From Crotalaria pallida (taxonomy: Eukaryota > Streptophyta > Magnoliopsida > Fabales > Fabaceae): 64,000 bases of DNA. Of this stretch, positions 37,161 through 47,666 are shown piece by piece. Location: contig CM075655.1 in the NCBI GenBank assembly GCA_037953625.1, positions 80,193,501 through 80,257,500 of the forward strand, written 5' to 3'. The notes under the pieces were generated by a model. That model ran no database searches, had not been told where the DNA came from, and worked only from the letters and a program-made list of their open reading frames with translations. The translations under genes and the position numbers were made by a program. How positions within the stretch are numbered: the first letter of the stretch is position 1; each line of letters begins with the position of its first letter.

Positions 37161-38209
37161 TGATGAGCATTTTATTTCCCATTATTCCTTGCATTATTTT
37201 ACTCCTATTATTGATACTTGTTGCCCATTTGACATTGATTAGCTTGATTTATTGATTTAGAGTTTATTGGACTAATATTCCGAATATTGTTTAATTTGGG
37301 ATTATTTGGCCTAATTAATTCTATTTCTATTTTCAGGTCATATGTGGCACAAGGACACTTTGGGAAGTTTGGAAATGAAGATTGAAGTATTGAAGTGAAG
37401 ATTGTAATTTGCATTTAGGTCCCTTTTTAATTGTAATTTTCAGAATAGTGTTTCTTAGGACTTGGGCCCATGTTTTAGGCCCATTTTCATGTCTAAAGAG
37501 GGGAAATTCGTGTAACCCCCAAGACACACTCCCATTTCAGATTTCTCACTCTCTCTCTAGGTTAGAACTTCTCTCTTGGCTCTCCCAAGTGGTGGTGGCT
37601 GCTAGGGTTTTGTTCTTCCCCATTTCTACTCGTTTTTCTTCATTTATGGCCATGGAAGGCTAGACTTCAAGGGTTAATCCCTTTGGTATTGTATTATCTA
37701 CTCTTGAGCTCTTGTTATTAATGCAATTTCATTTTCTCTTCTCTGTTTTCATGTTTATCGATGTGTAGTGGTTTGCTTAATTCCATTTTGTAGAGATAAT
37801 ACATGAATATAAATGCTTAATTTGTATTAACTCGTAAAAACTCCAATTCTGGTTTCTGATGCTTAATTAGAAGTTAGGGTTTGGAGTGATAACTGAATTT
37901 TCGCTTAGTATTTGGTTATCACGAGTTGGACAGAGGAGAGGAGAGGAATCGATCTTTAGTGAGCTAGGATTGAGTAGTGTACGTAACCAAAGGGGTTTGC
38001 CCGCTTTTGTTTCTGATTTTCTTAGTTTTTATATTCTGTTTGTGTTTTGTTCTTCACATTTGTCACACACAAAAACCCCCCCCATTTTACTGCACACTAC
38101 GTGTTTGATACTTTGCCTAGACCGATATTCGCTGGGAAACGACCTAGGATCACCTTCCTAGTACTACAGAATAAACACCTTTTATTTTGATCGGGTACGG
38201 CCTCGATCA
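37161..38209 (+). repeat. 3' LTR of the Athila element
   Basis: 1,049 bp, TG...CA, followed by the CTAAC target duplication. One difference from the 5' LTR was seen by eye. Confidence 0.95.
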
Positions 38210-38214
38210 CTAAC

Positions 38215-38259
38215 AAAAATGGATCCAAGACAATTTGGATACCAAAAAGCAAAGCATGA
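38215..38259 (+). pseudogene. Inner sirevirus gag, 3' tail
   Basis: Resumes the gag frame after the Athila and ends with a WIPK-type motif and TGA at 38257-38259. The WVPK/WIPK end matches the outer sirevirus, whose gag also ends just after WVPKMNK. Confidence 0.8.
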
Positions 38260-39051
38260 TTGTTTTGTAGGTATGATTGAAGAGCAAAGGGCTTACAAGT
38301 GTTATTCACACATTTGCATCTTCAATTGGTATTACATTTGCATCTCAAGTGAATGTCCTACAAAGTGGTAAAATGATATTGTTGAATATTTACAATTGTT
38401 TAGTCTTCTTAATTGGTATAATTGAATTGTCCTCAAATAGTATTACTTTTCTAAAGTTCAATTGGTATAATTGATATTGATCACTCAATGCTACTAATTT
38501 TGATGATTAGATGATTATCATGCTATTATTGTTGTGATTTTTCTTTACATTGATGATATCTCAATTGGTATTATGACTTCTTAGTATTTCTATTGGTTCA
38601 TAATTCATTGTTATATTTTCTTGCCAATTGGTATCACATTTCAAAGTATAGTACTTGTTATATTTCAATTGATAATGGTATATATTACTTTGAAGAAATA
38701 AATGTGAATTTCTCTATTTTGGCTTAGTATTTTATATTTCAATTGGTATATATATTACTTTTTGATAATGCCAAAGGGGGAGAAATGGTATGTTTTGGAG
38801 AAATGGTATGTTTTGAAAAATGGGAGAAAATGATATGTTTTTGTGGAGAAAGGTTGTTTTGTTGTTTTTATGTAGGTTGAACTAAGTTGTTGAAGATAGG
38901 GGGAGAATCAAGCTTCTATCAATTGGATTTCAAATATCAAATGCATTGATTGAGGGGGAGCAAGTTTCTCACCAAGTGATCAAATTGTTAAAGCATCAAC
39001 AACTTCAATCAAATTCAAAACATGGTTTGTCATTTTCAAAAAGGGGGAGAT
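38260..39051 (+). other. Pol-less 3' spacer of the inner sirevirus with AATTGGTAT repeats and four purine tracts
   Basis: Where pol should begin the sequence becomes AT-rich and non-coding. AATTGGTAT occurs six times (near 38322, 38411, 38460, 38562, 38625, 38740), with further one-base variants. GGGGGA tracts occur at 38773-38783, 38898-38906, 38953-38960 and 39037-39050. The last, one base before the LTR, is the expected plus-strand primer. Confidence 0.75.
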
Positions 39052-40652
39052 TGTTAGTTCCATGATGAATGTTTTGATAATGAACATGTGTTTTGAACAA
39101 GCTATCATGTGTTGATCAAGTTCAAGTTCAACAAGCAACAACAAACATCAAATGAAGAAGAGAGAAAGCAAGCTCATGAAGACTTAGTTTGAGTGTAATT
39201 GTAATTGCTTTATCTTTTGCCTCTCAAGATTCTTAGGTCTTTTATTTGGGTAGATTATTTAGAGGGTAGTGAATCTCTATCATAGTCATGATTAAATCAT
39301 AATTTGAGTTTTCACTTAACCTAGAATCAATAGGTGGCTTAAAGGTTTGAAAGGAAAGGTTTAGTTTTGAGAAAACAAGTTTCTAAAATGTGCAGTATGG
39401 ATTTAATCGATTAAGGATGAATTTAATCGATTACTAATCGATTAAGTGAAGATTTAATCGATTAAACACTGCTGAACTGGTTTTTTAAAATACGATTTTC
39501 ACTTCTCAAAATCAGTTTTCAAGTGCTACAACTTTTGGGTATTCTATAAAAACCTTTTCCTAACCTTTGTGATTAATTAGAACACTTTCATAATCAATTT
39601 TACAAGAATCAAGCCACTCTATTCTCTCTCAAATTCAAAGATCAAAGCTTTTCTATTTTCACATTCTTTGATCAAGAACCTTTGAATCTCTTATTGTTGA
39701 TTTGTCATAGCTATTGAATGAGATTCATAGGAGTGTCATGTGTATTCATTGAGTTGTAATCTTTGCAAGAAGGCAAGCCAACTACAACAACAAAGAAGAC
39801 TTGGTGTGTCGTTTATCATCAAGCAAGTTCATTCAAGCAATTGAAGAAGAAGAAAGTCTTGATTGTGAATCAAGCAAAGAGAAGCCTTGGTGTGTGGATT
39901 ATCATCAAGCAATTGAAGACTTGTTGTGTCAATTATCAACAAGGGGTAGAGGTTAGATTAGAGAGAAGATCAATAGGATTACAAGGCAAGGGTGTGGAGT
40001 ATCTCTTGTAGGCTAGAAAGAAGGGAGTCTTGTGAGACATTTACTTGTAATTTGATAACTCTAATTTCTCATAGTGAAGAATCTCTCTTGGTTGAAGAGG
40101 GGACTGGATGTAGCTTTCAAGCGGATGAAAGTGAACCAGGATAAATCACTGTGTCGTATCTCTAAACCCTTAACTCTTTACATTCAAGTCATTGATTGTG
40201 TTCTTGGTTGAAAACCTAGAAAAGAGTAATTTTCATAATTGATTGAATTGAATCTTTATTGTTCAAATTAACTTTGGGAAAATTATTTTCATAACCTAGG
40301 TAATCAATAAGAATATAGGTGTTAATTGTTTTCGCTGAATCTCTGATCTTACGTGTTGATTGATTGATTTTCGTATGCGATTGAAAAAGTGATTTTTCAG
40401 TTTCTGATAGATTTAATCGATTAAGCACATTCTTAATCGATTAAGGACTTTTGAACTTTCAGGTTTAATCGATTAAATTTCAGAATAATCGATTAAGACA
40501 GTACATATTTGCAAAAATCATTCGTTTTGATTGTTTCGATTTGTTTCATTCGAAAATCTTTCAAGGTTTCTTTTACACCTATTCAACCCCCCCTTCTAGG
40601 TGTGCTCCTAGGTTTCTTTAGTCTCTCCAACCACCAATTGCGGTTTCTTTCA
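39052..40652 (+). repeat. 3' LTR of the inner sirevirus
   Basis: 1,601 bp from TGTTAGTTCC to GGTTTCTTTCA, followed by TTAGT. It contains eight AATCGATT palindromes: four near 39405-39465 and four near 40415-40495. The solo LTR at 49488-51143 belongs to the same family. Confidence 0.9.
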
Positions 40653-40657
40653 TTAGT

Positions 40658-41822
40658 TAAATTGATAGCACTCGTATTATCGCATCTAATAGGAATATTT
40701 TCAAGTTTCAAACCAAAATCCGATAGTTGTTGTTTCATCCATAATAGTTGAGCACAACAACTACCGGCTGCGATATATTTTGCTTCGGTGGTAGAAAGAG
40801 CAACACAAGCTTGCTTTTTAGAAAACCATGACACCAATGAACTTCCCAAGAAATGGGAAGTACCACTAGTGCTTTTACGATCAAGCTCTCATCCCGCGAA
40901 ATCGGAATCCGAGTAAACAACTAAACTAAGATTGACATCAGCAGGATACCACAAACCAGTGTTAATTGTTCCTTTTAGATATTTAAATATATGCTTAATT
41001 GCGGATAGGTGTGATTCTTTAGGATTAGCTTGAAATCGAGCACAAATGCATACACTAAACATAATATCCGGTCTAGATGCAGTAAGATATAAGAGACTAC
41101 CTAACATTCCCCTATATTTACTAACATCAACCGGGGTACCTTGATCATCCTTGTCTAGGTAGCATGACGTGCTCATTGGAGTGTAGGCTTCTTTGCATTT
41201 GTCCAATCCGAACTTCTCAAGGAGCTCTTTGCAATATTTCCCTTGAAGCACAAATATCCCCTCCTTGACTTGCTTTATTTGTAAGCTTAGGAAGAACTTG
41301 AGCTCTCCCATCATAAGCATCTCAAATTCCTTTTTCATCAAATTAGAAAACTTTCTACAAAGAGACACGTTAGTAGCACCGAATATGATATCATCAACAT
41401 AGATTTGTACTAACAATATGTCATCTATAGTTTTATAAATGAATAAGTTATTATCAACCTTCCCTCTTTGAAAATTATTTTCTAATAAAAAGGAACTTAA
41501 TCGATCATACCGAGCTCTAGGAGCTTGTTTCAATCCATAAAGTGCCTTTTTCAATTTATAAACATGGTTTGGAAATTCATTACTTTCAAAACCGGGGGGT
41601 TGCTTGACATACACTTCTTCATTTATAAACCCATTCAAGAAAGCACTTTTAACATCCATTTGGTATAAAGTGAATTTCATGATTGATGCAAAGGCAAGTA
41701 AAATTCGGATTGCCTCAAGGCGTGCAACCAGAGCAAAGGTCTCATCATAATCGATACCTTCCTCTTGGTTGTACCCTTGAGCCACTAGTCTTGCTTTGTT
41801 TCTTATAATTAACCCAGATTCA
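40658..41822 (-). pseudogene. Outer sirevirus reverse transcriptase and RNase H (5' part)
   Basis: The minus-strand frame contains copia RT motifs: the MDVKSAFLNG segment, a KQPPGFE segment, LKKALYGLKQAPRA and YVDDIIFGAT (the YVDD active site). It continues into RNase H (SDSDFAG, then a region with TTEAKYIAA and CDNTSAINL). A TGA stop follows DFAG at about 40889-40891 in the same frame. At the start of this block the frame is shifted by one base relative to the integrase frame, at a run of eight A (on the coding strand) near 41828. The domain is cut at 40657 by the inner sirevirus and finishes at 25687-25891. Confidence 0.88.
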
Positions 41823-43484
41823 TCAAGTTTTTTTTCTAAAAATCCATTTAGTGCCGATTATGGAAGGATCTTTGGGTTTAGGGACTAGATCCCAAACGTC
41901 ATTTCTAGTAAATTGGTTTAATTCTTCTTGCATAGCAAGAACCCAATGTTCATCCTCAATCGCCTTTTTAATTGAATCGGGTTCAATTTGAGAAACAAAG
42001 GAAACATAGTTGCAAATGTTTTGAATATACCTACGAGTTAGTACTCCCTTTGACATATCTCCTATGACATTGTCAATAGGATGAGCTTTGATAGATTTCC
42101 AAGCCAGAGGAAGTTCTTCTTTAACTTCTTCTTTATCAACATTCAATTTTCCCCTATCTCTTTCTTCATTTGAAAACTCGATGCCACCTTTATTAGCATC
42201 ACATAAAACACTATCTTCTTTCGAAGACTCATTAAAAACAACATGAATAGATTCCTCAATGGTTAAAGTTCTTTTATTGAAAATTCTATAAGCTTTACTA
42301 TGAGAAGAGTAGCCCAAAAATATGCCTTCATCGGATTTGGAATCAAATTTTCCAAGATTTTCTTTTCCATTGTTTAAAACAAAAACTTTGCATCCGAAGA
42401 CATGAAAATGAGATATGTTTGGCTTTTTTCCTTTGTAAAGTTCATAGGGGGTTTTATCTAAAGTGGGCCTTATTAAAATTCGATTTAAAACATAACAAGC
42501 CGTATTGACGGCATCGGCCCAAAAATATTGAGGCACTTGAGAATCATTTAGCATGGTTCTAGCAAGTTCCTCTAGCACTCTATTTTTCTGCTCTACCACT
42601 CCATTTTGTTCTGGAGTTCTTGGTGCGGAGAATTGGTGCTCAATACCATTTTTAGCACAAAATTTATCAAATTTGTGGTTTTCAAATTCCCCACCATGAT
42701 CGGTACGAATAATAATTACTTTTTGATTCACTTGTTTTTGCACAAGTTTAACGTAATGTTTAAAAGATTTGTAGGTCTCACTCTTTGTAGTTAGAAATAA
42801 AGTCCAAGTAAACCTAGGGAAGTCATCAACAATCACCAAGGCATAATAGTTGCCACCAAAGCTTTTTACTTGTGATGGTCCAAACAAGTCCATATGAAGC
42901 ATTTCTAATGGCCTTGATGTGGACATCACCATTTTTGATCCAAAGGTGTTTTTGGTTTGTTTGCATTTCTTGCATGGAGAACAAACACCTTCAATAGAAA
43001 AATTTAGCTTTGGTAAACCAACTACTAGATCTTTAGATTGTAATTTCTTCAATTGGTTTACATTAATGTGAGCGGTCCTACGATGCCATAACCAAGTGTC
43101 ACTTTCTTTGCTCACTAAACAAGTAGAGACCAAAGAAGTAACTTTGTTTAAATCAACCAAGTAAGTATTATTTGATCTTTTGCCAACAAATTTGATAGAT
43201 TCATCTTTGTCACTTTTGATGAGGCAATGAGTAGAGGTAAATAATACATGATTACCAATATCGCATAATTGACTTATGCTTAAGAGATTATGTTCTAATC
43301 CTTGAACATAAAGCACATTATCAATAATCAAGTTTGAAGAGTTACCGATTTTACCAATACCAAGAATTTTGCCTTTGTTGTTGTCCCCATAAGTGACATA
43401 ACCCTTCTCTTTTGGAATAAGCTCAATGAAATGCCGCTTATCTCCCTTCAAGTGCCTTGAACATCCACTATCTAGATACCACAA
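41823..43484 (-). pseudogene. Outer sirevirus protease-integrase
   Basis: 553 open codons. The protease motif is WYLDSGCSRH at the start. GAG-pre-integrase follows (an LWHRRTAHIN segment, then CSPCKKCK). The integrase core has Asp in MDLFGP, Asp in RTDHGGEF and Glu in EQNGVVEQKN, with 35 residues between the last two. A conserved C-terminal integrase region (VFGCKVFVLN, FLGYSSHSKAY) and the start of RT (VWDLVPKP, GTKWIFR) follow. The frame ends at a homopolymer frameshift. Integrase residues look intact, but the polyprotein cannot be read through. Confidence 0.88.
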
Positions 43485-43521
43485 TTACTTTCCCATTCGA
43501 AGGCACACCTACAAAATGCAA

Positions 43522-43682
43522 TTACTTGTTCATTTTGGGTACCCAAATTATGTTAGGTCCCTTAGGGTTAGTATTGGGGCTTTCTCCCTTTTTAATCCAC
43601 ATATAAGTGCCCCTTTTCATTTCAAATTTCTTAATATGGCACTCAATGTTGATATGTCCAAGTTTTCCACAATAAGTACAAG
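43522..43682 (-). pseudogene. Outer sirevirus gag, C-terminal fragment
   Basis: The minus-strand frame directly beyond the CACTA insertion reads a second zinc knuckle CTYCGKLGHINIEC, then the gag end with WVPKMNK and TAA at 43522-43524. The rest of gag lies at 47667-49212 on the other side of the transposon. Confidence 0.82.
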
Positions 43683-43699
43683 TTGCACTACTAGAAAAA

Positions 43700-44030
43700 A
43701 GACTTTTAAACTCGGTTGTTTTGGACTTTCAAACTCGGTTGCAGCTATGATGTAGAAAGTGCTGATGTTGAAAATTACACTTTTAAACTCGGTTGTTCAA
43801 CCGAGTTAAAAAGTTTTTTAACTCGGGTGTTTTTAAGACCGAGTTAATAAAATTAAATTTTTAAACTCGGGTTTGATATTGACCGAGTTAAAAAAATACT
43901 TTTTAACTCGGTTCTTTAAGTCGACCGAGTTAAAAAGTATGATTTTTTAAACTCGATGATTGTTTTGCCCGAGTTAAAAAATAATTTTTTAACTCGGTGC
44001 TTTTAGTCAACCGAGTTAAAAAGTCCCTTT
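43700..44030. repeat. Left subterminal hairpin array of the CACTA element
   Basis: About eight ACTCGG-type motifs, six of them paired with an inverted CCGAGTT 6-15 bases away, so each pair can form a short stem. Confidence 0.85.
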
Positions 44031-44262
44031 TTTTAATTATTTTAATTTAATTGAATTTAAAGAGACATGCTATTCCATCAATATGAATTTCTAGTTCCTG
44101 TCATAATTACTCATAAAATTTTAGTACTAAGCTGAAAAAATAAAGAAAATCCACTTTGAAAATTCAAACAATAATAGATGCTCCAGACAACATGAATTTC
44201 TACAGTTTTATGATGTAAACCTTTTGGATGGGTAATATCAAAAGCAAAGGTAATTCGCTCAC

Positions 44263-44379
44263 ATGAAGTAATGAAAGATCTTCAGCTAGTTATGATAATA
44301 GTCCTGCCACAAAAGAATCACCAACACCAGTGGTGTCAACAGCATCCACCTTCACTCCCTTGACTCTACCATTGAACTC
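44263..44379 (-). pseudogene. Captured fructokinase (pfkB family) exon
   Basis: The minus-strand exon is bounded by an acceptor (TTTCTTTGCAG, ending 44380) and a donor-like GTGAGC (44262). Its 39 codons are in frame with the pfkB signature VDAVDTTGVGDSFVAGLL, the catalytic-Asp/anion-hole motif of fructokinases (normally DTTGAGD, here with Val for Ala). A TAA replaces the Gln codon after GLLS. The best resemblance is to plastid-type plant fructokinases, judged from memory of the motif. Only this exon is seen, so it cannot encode an enzyme. Confidence 0.82.
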
Positions 44380-44722
44380 CTGCAAAGAAATAGATGGAAC
44401 AGTTTTCAAATCATAATTACAAAGAATACATTATAACTAGCAGCAAAACTATTATTAGAACTAATAATTCTGCCAGGACCATGTTTTAGTTGTTTGAAAT
44501 TAATTTCTAAAACAAAAAATATGGATGTCTGACAGGAACTAGAAATTTACTAAAGGAAAATGGAGCTCAATCCGTTACTATGTAGGTACCCTGTTAATGC
44601 ATAAAAATAACAACATGGAAACAGAAGGTAAACATAAGAGAGAAAGAAAAGATACCACAGGTCATTCAAGATACATAAAATCTCCTGACCAAAGGCCACA
44701 AAACCTTATTGAGTAAATAACT

Positions 44723-45012
44723 TTTTTTTTAAAGAGAAATTAAATTAATAGGCACCAAACTGGGTGAGTATGAGTAATACTCAAAACCCCATAGCAGTGC
44801 AGAGTCTTTACAGATACAAATAATAAAACCAGGAAAAAAATGCAAAAACCCACAATCCTAGCACCACATAAAGAAGCAGCTAGAAATATCACACGTGACC
44901 AACAAACAGCAGTGTACAGCACCTACACTACACACCATATAGAATTCAGAACACAATATGACAAGAAGAACAATATGACAGAAACCAGCAATATAGCAGA
45001 AGACAATTGCGG
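44723..45012 (-). mobile_element. 5'-truncated L1-type LINE tail with 18-bp target duplication
   Basis: The perfect 18-bp duplication CTTATTGAGTAAATAACT occurs at 44705-44722 and 45013-45030. The 290-bp insert has its poly(A) as a T run next to the left copy, so it is on the minus strand. It sits inside the CACTA element and is therefore younger than it. Confidence 0.82.
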
Positions 45013-45348
45013 CTTATTGAGTAAATAACTGTCTACCTTTTTCTTCTTCCACACACATATATGTTACTCTCTTGCAGAGTAGTTATGCAATATATTTTTT
45101 TTTCAAAAAGAAATTTATCCTTATTCAATTCGGTAAATTCAAAAAGCAAAAAAACAACATACTTACTTGATTCTCTTAGGTATTTGGGAAGGATGCAGCT
45201 TCTTTCATGGAATTAACCACATCTTCTGATACATCTGCTTTTTGTAAACAATAGAAAAGAGTTGAGGGTTATAGACACATCCAGCATTTCAATTGTTGAA
45301 GCTCATAACACCATTAAACAATGTGATTAATTCTCGTGAGTTTTGCAG

Positions 45349-45409
45349 GGTTGTAATGCTTTGCCTCTGCAGCTACATTACCCTTCCATTATATGCTCTT
45401 GTAACTCAG
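45349..45409 (+). pseudogene. Captured MLO exon (last transmembrane segment)
   Basis: The acceptor TTTTGCAG ends at 45348 and the donor GTAACT begins at 45410. Twenty codons encode LCSYITLPLYALVTQ, the near-invariant end of the seventh transmembrane helix of MLO proteins (the plant membrane family that includes powdery-mildew susceptibility factors). The following MLO exon is at 45905. Confidence 0.85.
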
Positions 45410-45904
45410 GTAACTACAAATTTTTATTTCCTGACTCTGTCATACAATATTTGAGCCATTCTCCTGCAAGGTTTGATGATTTCATTAGAACTTTCATGGG
45501 ATGGCATGAACTACAAGTGTGTTGTTTATTACTAAAAAGAACTAGATAAAGGGGTGGAGAGACACATTTCAGAGAAAAAAGACTAAATTTCTAATGCTAA
45601 TAAACCATGATTTCATAATGTAGGTTCAAATCCTAGAGTCAGCTGTTTGAAAAGGCTTTATACCTTTATCTAACACAACCTCCCCTAGTCCATGATTAAG
45701 TTAAAAAAAATAAAAAATCAAACTATACAAATGAAATCTTGATGAAATATTAATTTGATGATGCTATTTTCATTACATCATATCATTTTTCAGTACCACG
45801 CAACTCATATATTTGGACATTATATATTATATATTGCACTACTTGCATGTTTTTAAGGTTTGAAAATAGCCTTATTGACAATACTACTATATCATGGTTG
45901 GAAG

Positions 45905-46123
45905 ATGGGTTCAAGTTTGAAAAAATCAATATTTGATTAACATACAAACAAGGCATTAAAGAAATGGCACATGACAGTGAAAAAGAAGCAGGGAGCAGTG
46001 AGGCTAGGAAAATCAGCGGAACAATCCATGGACATTGATGGAAGCACTATAGGTTCAACAACAACAACAACAACACTGCACACTTCTGGACCAACACTTA
46101 AACGTTACAAAACAATATTGAAG
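45905..46123 (+). pseudogene. Captured MLO exon (calmodulin-binding C-terminus)
   Basis: It follows an AG at 45903-45904 and begins MGSSLKKSIFD, exactly what follows the preceding fragment in MLO proteins. An in-frame TAA (45938-45940) stands where MLO has Glu. The frame then continues into KALKKWHMTVKKK, the calmodulin-binding helix, and a Ser/Thr-rich tail with HTSGPTLKRYKT. The 3' limit is set at a possible donor (GT at 46124) and is uncertain. The exon order and orientation match an MLO gene 3' end with its intron retained, pointing to genomic capture rather than retroposition. Confidence 0.85.
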
Positions 46124-47204
46124 GTGATTTCACATTTGTCAAGCCTGATGACCCTAAGGAAAATAACCAGCAGGACATAGCATTATTATAAAATGTCACT
46201 ACATACTATTTATCCCCCCTTTTTTCTTTGTTTACATATATCTTCACCTTTCTAGGTTTTTTGACACTTTCTTAGAGTATGGTTATTTACTTTGAAACAT
46301 GAAATGATCAGTTTTGTACATACTTGTTCATAAATCAGTGGTGTCAGTAATAAAATTTGAAAGCCATATTTTAAATTAGTTTTGCTACTTTTGATCTTAC
46401 AAGTAGTGTTATCAAATTCAACCCGGTCATCTACTCTGACAAGGTACTCATCACTTGGTCGATGGTTAAAACTAGAGGAGATAAATTGAGAGTAGTTCAA
46501 AGCCTGAGAAATGTGTTCTCTTTCCTATTTCCCTTAAAAATAAAAAGTTTGCCTAGTGATTACAGAGTAAATCCCTGTATACCCAACGGTGCCGCTGAGT
46601 GTTAGACAATTCTCAAGCCACAAAACAATTCTCAAGTGATAACAATTCTCAAGGTCTGAAGTTTGAACACACAAAATCAAAATCAAAATCCAGAATTTAA
46701 TTTCAAGTGAGAATAAAATAAAAGGTTAAAGTTACATACATCTTGCGAATTTCAACTTGTTTCTCTTTGCGTTCATATTCTTGTCTGATCTTCTTTTTCT
46801 CGGCTTGCGTCGTGGTGGCTGGGTTGCGCTGCGTCTTGTTAGGGTTTGGCTAGGTCACTTGGCTGCGTCTTGTTAGGGTTGCGCTGCTTCTTGGTGGTGG
46901 CTGCGGAGAGGAGAGAGACGGAGAGGGAAGAGAGAAGGGCGGAAGAAGGAACGAACTGAGAAGAGAGAAGGACAGAGACGGCGGGGAAGAGATGGAGAGA
47001 AGAGGGAACAAACTGAGAAGAGGGAACTGAGAAGAGCGAGGGAAGACGGTGGCGGGAACGAGAGGCGCGGCAGTGGTTGGCAGTTGCAGCGGTAGCGGTG
47101 GTTGGCGGCTGCACAAGGAGAAGAGGGAACGAAGGAAAGACTTTTTAGGGCTGGAGTATTTCTTTGAAGAAGATGAGGAGTATTTAGATTTAGGGCTGGA
47201 TTTT

Positions 47205-47585
47205 TTAACTCGAAAAAAAAATGGCCGAGTTTAAAAGTCTTTTATTATTTTATTTTTTTTAAAAAATGGACTTTTTAACTCGGTGATTACATAGCCGAGT
47301 TTAAAAGTCTTTTATTTTATTTTTTTTTGTTTTTGAAGGACTTTTTTAACTCGGTGGTTATTTAGCCGAGTTTAAAAGTTTTTTATTATTTTTTTATTTA
47401 TTTTTTTTGAAAACTTTTTAACTCGGTCATTCCAACAACCGAGTTAAAAAATACTTTCAAACTCGATGAGACACACAACCGAGTTTAAAAGTTAGAATTT
47501 ATTTACAAAATTGCCACCGCGTTTTTTTTAACTCGGTTTTACAGTAACCGAGTTTAAAAGGCCGATTTTAAAAGCCTTATTTCCA
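47205..47585. repeat. Right subterminal hairpin array of the CACTA element
   Basis: Six inverted pairs of ACTCG...CGAGT motifs spaced 40-70 bp apart, mirroring the left end. Confidence 0.85.
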
Positions 47586-47666
47586 GTAGTGTTGGCTTCT
47601 TTGATGAATTCTTTTTAGAGAATGAGCTAACCACCTTTTACTTTTTGTTCTTTTTATGAACATATC

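Larger units (their letters stand above)
28251..38209 (+). mobile_element. Intact young Athila-clade Ty3/gypsy retrotransposon
   Basis: Flanked by CTAAC (28246-28250 and 38210-38214). Total 9,959 bp: 5' LTR, tRNA-Asp-type primer site, a 690-bp leader, a single uninterrupted gag-pol ORF, a 1.47-kb non-coding 3' region and a 3' LTR. Both LTRs are 1,049 bp and differ by eye at one base (A at about 28389, G at the matching site near 37299). The primer site and the RT sequence place it in the Athila/Calypso group. Unlike many members it shows no env-like ORF. Confidence 0.95.
25897..40652 (+). mobile_element. Inner sirevirus (Ty1/copia), gag-only, carrying an Athila insertion
   Basis: Flanked by TTAGT (25892-25896 and 40653-40657). 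It has a truncated 5' LTR, a primer site, gag, a non-coding 3' spacer with four purine tracts, and a full 3' LTR. There is no pol: gag is followed within about 790 bp by the 3' purine tract. Without the Athila element and its duplication it measures about 4.8 kb. It sits in opposite orientation inside the RNase H of the outer sirevirus. Differences between the aligned LTR parts are few (about half a dozen by eye in 540 bp), so it is older than the Athila inside it but still fairly young. Confidence 0.9.
43686..47591. mobile_element. Non-autonomous CACTA transposon carrying gene fragments (Pack-CACTA)
   Basis: The left end reads CACTACTAGAAA and the right end is its inverse, TTTCCAGTAGTG. The flanking 3-bp duplication is TTG (43683-43685 and 47592-47594). 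3,906 bp. No transposase is present. Both subterminal regions hold arrays of AACTCGG...CCGAGTT hairpins, the usual kind of CACTA subterminal binding repeat. Between them lie a fructokinase exon, two MLO exons in the opposite orientation and an L1 tail. Confidence 0.93.

Noticed and set aside
45180..45255. Possible further captured exon in the CACTA element (minus strand, near the 45180-45250 block)
   Set aside because: About 20 open codons without a recognised motif; not enough to assign to fructokinase, MLO or another gene.
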